Source of the DNA: an uncultured Dehalococcoidia bacterium
GTDB taxonomy: Bacteria > Chloroflexota > Dehalococcoidia > Bin125
Assembly: GCA_958295515.1 (NCBI GenBank)
Contig: CATQGW010000001.1
Coordinates: forward strand, 496,001 to 560,000
Direction of reading: 5' to 3'
DNA: 64,000 nt
Under the pieces are notes generated by a model. It had not been told where the DNA came from, ran no database searches, and was given only the letters and a program-made list of their open reading frames with translations. Both the position numbers and the translations under genes were made by a program. Positions 61,069 to 64,000 of the stretch are shown one piece after another (within the stretch, counting starts at the first letter, position 1; every line of letters begins with the position of its first letter).

Positions 61069-63459
61069 ATGAACGACCTGTGGCGCAGCTCCACCCTCGC
61101 TCTCCAGCAAGGCTTCGGCCTGCTGCGCGCCCTGGCCGGCGAAGCCGCGCCCTGGCGCGCGCGCGCCAGGCGGCGCGGACGCGAGACCGTCGCCGGCATC
61201 GCCGCACCCGTCGAAATCATCCGCGACCGCTGGGGCGTCCCCCACTGCTTCGCCGACTCCGTCGCCGATGTCCTCTTCGCGCTCGGCTACGTCCACGCCC
61301 AGGACCGCCTCTGGCAGATGCATTGGAGCCGCCGCGCCGCGCTGGGAACAGTCGCCGAGCTGGTCGGCCCGCTCGGACTGCCCGCCGACCGACTGACCCG
61401 CACCCTCGGCATCGGGCGCGTCGCCCAGGCCGCCTGGGACGCTACCCCGCAGCGCCGGCGCGACGAACTCACCCCCTACATCGCCGGCATCAACGCCGGC
61501 GCGGCCCGCTCCCCCATCCCCTTTGAAGCGCGCATGCTCAACGATCGCTTTCGACCCTGGCAGCCGTCCGACTCGATCGCCTGGGGCAAGCTGCTCTCCT
61601 TCCTGCTCGCGCCCGCCTGGGAACAACAGCTCCTGCGCGCCCGCATCTACGAGCGCGCCGGCCCCGACGCCCTGCACGCCATCGATCCACCGCTCTCCGA
61701 ATCGGCCGCCGTCGTCGCGCCGCCCGACGCCGCCTACGGGCGGCTCGCAGCCCCTGCCCACGAGGGCGCGCAGACGCTCGCCGACCTGCTCGGCCTACAG
61801 CAGAGCGCCAGCAACAACTGGGCAGTCGCCGGCGAGCGCACCGCAAGCGGACGCCCGATCCTCGCCTGCGACCCCCACCTCACCCCGGTCACCCCGCCCC
61901 ACGCCTACTTCGCACACCTCCACTGCCCCCAATTCAACGCCGCCGGCGCGACCGTGCCCGGCCTGCCCGGCATCGTCTGGGGCTGCAACGACCGCATCGC
62001 CTGGGGTCCCACCGCCGCCATGCAAGCCATGCACATCGCCGTCGTCGAAGAGCTGAACGCAGCCGGCGACGCCACCCGCACCCCCGACGGCTGGTCCCCC
62101 ATCGAGCGCAGCAGCGAAGAAATCCGCGTGCGCGGCCACCCCGCTGAACGGATCGAGCTGCGCCGCAGCCCGCACGGACCGATCGTCTCCAACGTACTCG
62201 CCGCCGACCGCGCCCCTCACTTCAGCTCCAACCGCGCGATCAGCCTCCAGTCCGCCGTGCTCAGCCACGCTCAGAGCGGCTCCGCCATCGTCGAACTGAT
62301 GCAGGCCACCGACTGGTCCAGCTTCTCCACCGCCGCCGCCGGCATTGACGACTTCAACCTTGCCTTCGCCTACGCCGACATCGACGGCGCGATCGGCATG
62401 CGCGTCTCCGGCGCCGTCCCCGCCGGCGATCCGCAGGCGCTGCGCCTGCCCGTCCCCGGCTGGCTCCCGCCCGAACAGGGCGGCGCTCCCACCGAGGCTC
62501 TGCGCGGCGACCAGGTGCCCCACGCCTTCAACCCGCCCGGCGGCCTCGTGATCAGCGCCAACAACCCCCTCACGCCCGCCGGCGAGCTGACCGACGCGAC
62601 GAATTACGGCGCGGAGTTCCTCGACTCCTGGCGCGCCCAGCGCATCCGTGACCTGCTCGACGCCGAGCCGCTCCACACCCGCGCGCATTCCGCCGCCATC
62701 CAGCTCGACCAACACTCCGCACCGCTCCACGCCTTCGCCGCCCTGCTCGCCGCGCTCGACCCGGCCGACGACAACGAGCGCGCCCTGCTCGCCGAAATCG
62801 CCGCCTGGGACGGCGCAATGAGCACCACATCGCGCCCCGCCGCGCTCGTCGCGCTCAGCTTCATCCACTACCGACGCGATGCCCTCCACAAGCTGCTCGG
62901 CGCAGAAGTCGACCTCGCGCTCGGCGGACTGCTCGCCATCCCCACCCTCGACCTGCTCGGCGCGCGCGCCGGCTCCTGGGCGCTCCAGCGGCTCGACGCC
63001 CAGCCCGGGCGCGCGCCCGACGATCTGGCCGCCGCCTTCCGCGCCGCCGTCCGACAGCTGCGTGACCGCTTCGGCCCCGACACCCACGCCTGGACCTGGG
63101 GCGCATGCCGCGCCGTCCAACTCCACCACGCGCTCGCCGACGCCCCGCTGATCGGCTCCATCCTCAGCGCCGGCCCCTGGCCCTTCGGCGGCGACGCCGA
63201 CACCATCTCCCAGTCCGGCGTGCTCGGACTCGACCCCTTCCGCCCCGCCTCCGCAGTCCCCGCTCTGCGCCTCATCGTCGAACTCAGCGATCCCCCGCAG
63301 GCCGAGTTCGTCCTCGCCGGCGAGCAGACCGCCGACGCCCTCCACCCCACCGGCCCCATGGCCGACGCCTGGCTGCGCGGCCGCCGGCTTCCCCTCCTCC
63401 GCGACCGCGATGCGATCCTCCAGCAGCGCCCCCGGCGGCTCCGCCTCCGGCCCGCCTGA
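61069..63459 (+). CDS. Penicillin acylase family (Ntn-hydrolase) protein
   Basis: The 796-residue precursor has the alpha-chain start EIIRDRWGVPHCFADSVADVLFALGYVHAQDRLWQM, and the autocatalytic cut site before Ser in QQSASNNWAVAGERTASGRP, with SNNW as the new N-terminus. The beta chain has LACDPHLT, VPGLPGIVWGCNDRIAWGPTAA and FAYADIDGAIGMRVSG. ATG 61069 or 61045 is possible. A cleavable signal peptide is not obvious, which is unusual since most are periplasmic. Substrates are amides such as acyl-homoserine lactones or penicillins. Confidence 0.88.
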   Translation: MNDLWRSSTLALQQGFGLLRALAGEAAPWRARARRRGRETVAGIAAPVEIIRDRWGVPHCFADSVADVLFALGYVHAQDRLWQMHWSRRAALGTVAELVGPLGLPADRLTRTLGIGRVAQAAWDATPQRRRDELTPYIAGINAGAARSPIPFEARMLNDRFRPWQPSDSIAWGKLLSFLLAPAWEQQLLRARIYERAGPDALHAIDPPLSESAAVVAPPDAAYGRLAAPAHEGAQTLADLLGLQQSASNNWAVAGERTASGRPILACDPHLTPVTPPHAYFAHLHCPQFNAAGATVPGLPGIVWGCNDRIAWGPTAAMQAMHIAVVEELNAAGDATRTPDGWSPIERSSEEIRVRGHPAERIELRRSPHGPIVSNVLAADRAPHFSSNRAISLQSAVLSHAQSGSAIVELMQATDWSSFSTAAAGIDDFNLAFAYADIDGAIGMRVSGAVPAGDPQALRLPVPGWLPPEQGGAPTEALRGDQVPHAFNPPGGLVISANNPLTPAGELTDATNYGAEFLDSWRAQRIRDLLDAEPLHTRAHSAAIQLDQHSAPLHAFAALLAALDPADDNERALLAEIAAWDGAMSTTSRPAALVALSFIHYRRDALHKLLGAEVDLALGGLLAIPTLDLLGARAGSWALQRLDAQPGRAPDDLAAAFRAAVRQLRDRFGPDTHAWTWGACRAVQLHHALADAPLIGSILSAGPWPFGGDADTISQSGVLGLDPFRPASAVPALRLIVELSDPPQAEFVLAGEQTADALHPTGPMADAWLRGRRLPLLRDRDAILQQRPRRLRLRPA

Positions 63460-63481
63460 ACCCCCATCTACACTCACCGCC

Positions 63482-64000
63482 ATGACCCTCGCGCTCGTCC
63501 TCGACCCGCCCATCGCCGCCGCGACCGACGCCGCCCACCTCAACGCCGCCTTCACCCGCGACCTCGCCGACCTCTGCGCCGATCTCTCCGAAACCCCCGA
63601 AATCCGCGTGCTGATCCTCGATCCCGAACCTTCCCTCTGGAGCGGCTGGGCAAACGACGCGCCCGAACCCGGCGACCTCTTCCAACCGCTCGCTGAGCTG
63701 CCCCAACCAACCATCGCCGTCATCCGCGGCCACTGCCTCGGCGGCGGACTCGAACTCGCCCTCGCCGCCGATATCCGCGTCGCCGCCCCCCACATTGAGC
63801 TCGGCTTCCCCGACCTGCTCGACCCCGACGGCGAATTCTGCCGCGCAGGCGGCCTCCAGCGCCTCAGCCGCGCCCTCGGACGCTCCCGCGCGAGTCAACT
63901 CATCCTGCTCGAACAGCGCCTCAGCGCCGCCCGCGCGCTCGATTGGGGACTGCTCAACACCGTCGCCGACGATCCCGCCGCCGCCGCCCGCGCCATCGCC
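63482..64000 (+). CDS. Enoyl-CoA hydratase/isomerase family protein, truncated by the window end
   Basis: 173 residues are visible. They begin MTLALVLDPPIAAATDAAHLNAAF and contain IRVLILDPEPSLWSGW and PQPTIAVIRGHCLGGGLELALAADIRVAAPHIELGFPDLLD, which is the crotonase oxyanion region. The first oxyanion segment is less typical (DPEPSLWSGWANDA), so catalytic activity is uncertain. It follows the penicillin acylase gene by 22 nt and is probably in the same transcript. Confidence 0.8.
   Translation, partial: MTLALVLDPPIAAATDAAHLNAAFTRDLADLCADLSETPEIRVLILDPEPSLWSGWANDAPEPGDLFQPLAELPQPTIAVIRGHCLGGGLELALAADIRVAAPHIELGFPDLLDPDGEFCRAGGLQRLSRALGRSRASQLILLEQRLSAARALDWGLLNTVADDPAAAARAIA

Noticed and set aside
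61795-63795. Minus-strand frame opposite the penicillin acylase
   Set aside because: Gly/Val/Ala/Asp-rich shadow of a recognised gene with no motif or ribosome site.

Overview
This is a gene-dense bacterial chromosome segment with very high GC. Third codon positions are nearly all G or C, there are many GTG and TTG starts, and short ATGA or GTGA overlaps are common. The gene content is several luciferase-like (F420/FMN) monooxygenases, CaiB/BaiF CoA-transferase, enoyl-CoA hydratases, SDRs, a BKACE enzyme, many VOC proteins, split transketolase, ThyX and RibBA. It best fits a Chloroflexota lineage of the Dehalococcoidia/SAR202 kind, although a high-GC actinobacterium cannot be excluded from sequence alone. 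I see no rRNA, tRNA, CRISPR array, prophage or transposase gene.

Layout. 1-5.8 kb: the end of an unknown gene, then a MoxR-DUF58-BatD-like-BatA-BatB/TPR operon on the minus strand. 5.9-12.4 kb: two tandem LLM oxidoreductases, a small membrane protein beside a strong palindrome, an LLM monooxygenase divergent from a BKACE enzyme, a PPOX-fold protein and an MFS exporter. 12.5-17.7 kb: proA, a DUF3500 protein, a locally duplicated block of small membrane genes, and a HAD hydrolase. 17.7-19.3 kb: a tandem array of BrnT-like toxins and ribbon-helix-helix antitoxin-like proteins, the most novel-looking locus here. 19.3-28.6 kb: split transketolase, ThpR, a SWIM protein, a solute-binding protein, FabF, FolC, class I FBPase and class I aldolase. 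28.6-42.7 kb: rdgB-moaA-moaC, an 82-bp repeat array, an enoyl-CoA hydratase, a lone Tat/lipoprotein solute-binding protein, a ThuA-like protein, VOC proteins including an ArsI-like one, an SDR/LLM divergon, a class II aldolase, and an ECF-like sigma factor with a double-membrane-span anti-sigma factor. 42.7-49.9 kb: a large secreted metalloprotease and the ribD-ribE-ribBA-ribH operon, where RibD carries an unusual C-terminal GNAT-like extension. 50-64 kb: a zinc ribbon protein, a CobD-like protein, an SCP2-like protein, ThyX, MBL/VOC, CaiB/BaiF, a vWA protein with an operator-like palindrome, dienelactone hydrolase, cupin, a RelE-like toxin candidate, a NYN RNase-like protein, an SDR, a penicillin acylase and a truncated enoyl-CoA hydratase.

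How it fits together. The complete riboflavin operon supplies FMN/FAD in a window rich in predicted flavin- or F420-dependent oxidoreductases. CoA-transferase, enoyl-CoA hydratases, SDRs and BKACE suggest breakdown of diverse carboxylic acids, while FBPase, class I aldolase and transketolase support gluconeogenesis and pentose phosphate flux. Five dispersed loci carry the same palindrome-capped repeat, and at least two small toxin-antitoxin-like loci are present. All functional calls come from reading motifs and architecture; no database search was possible.
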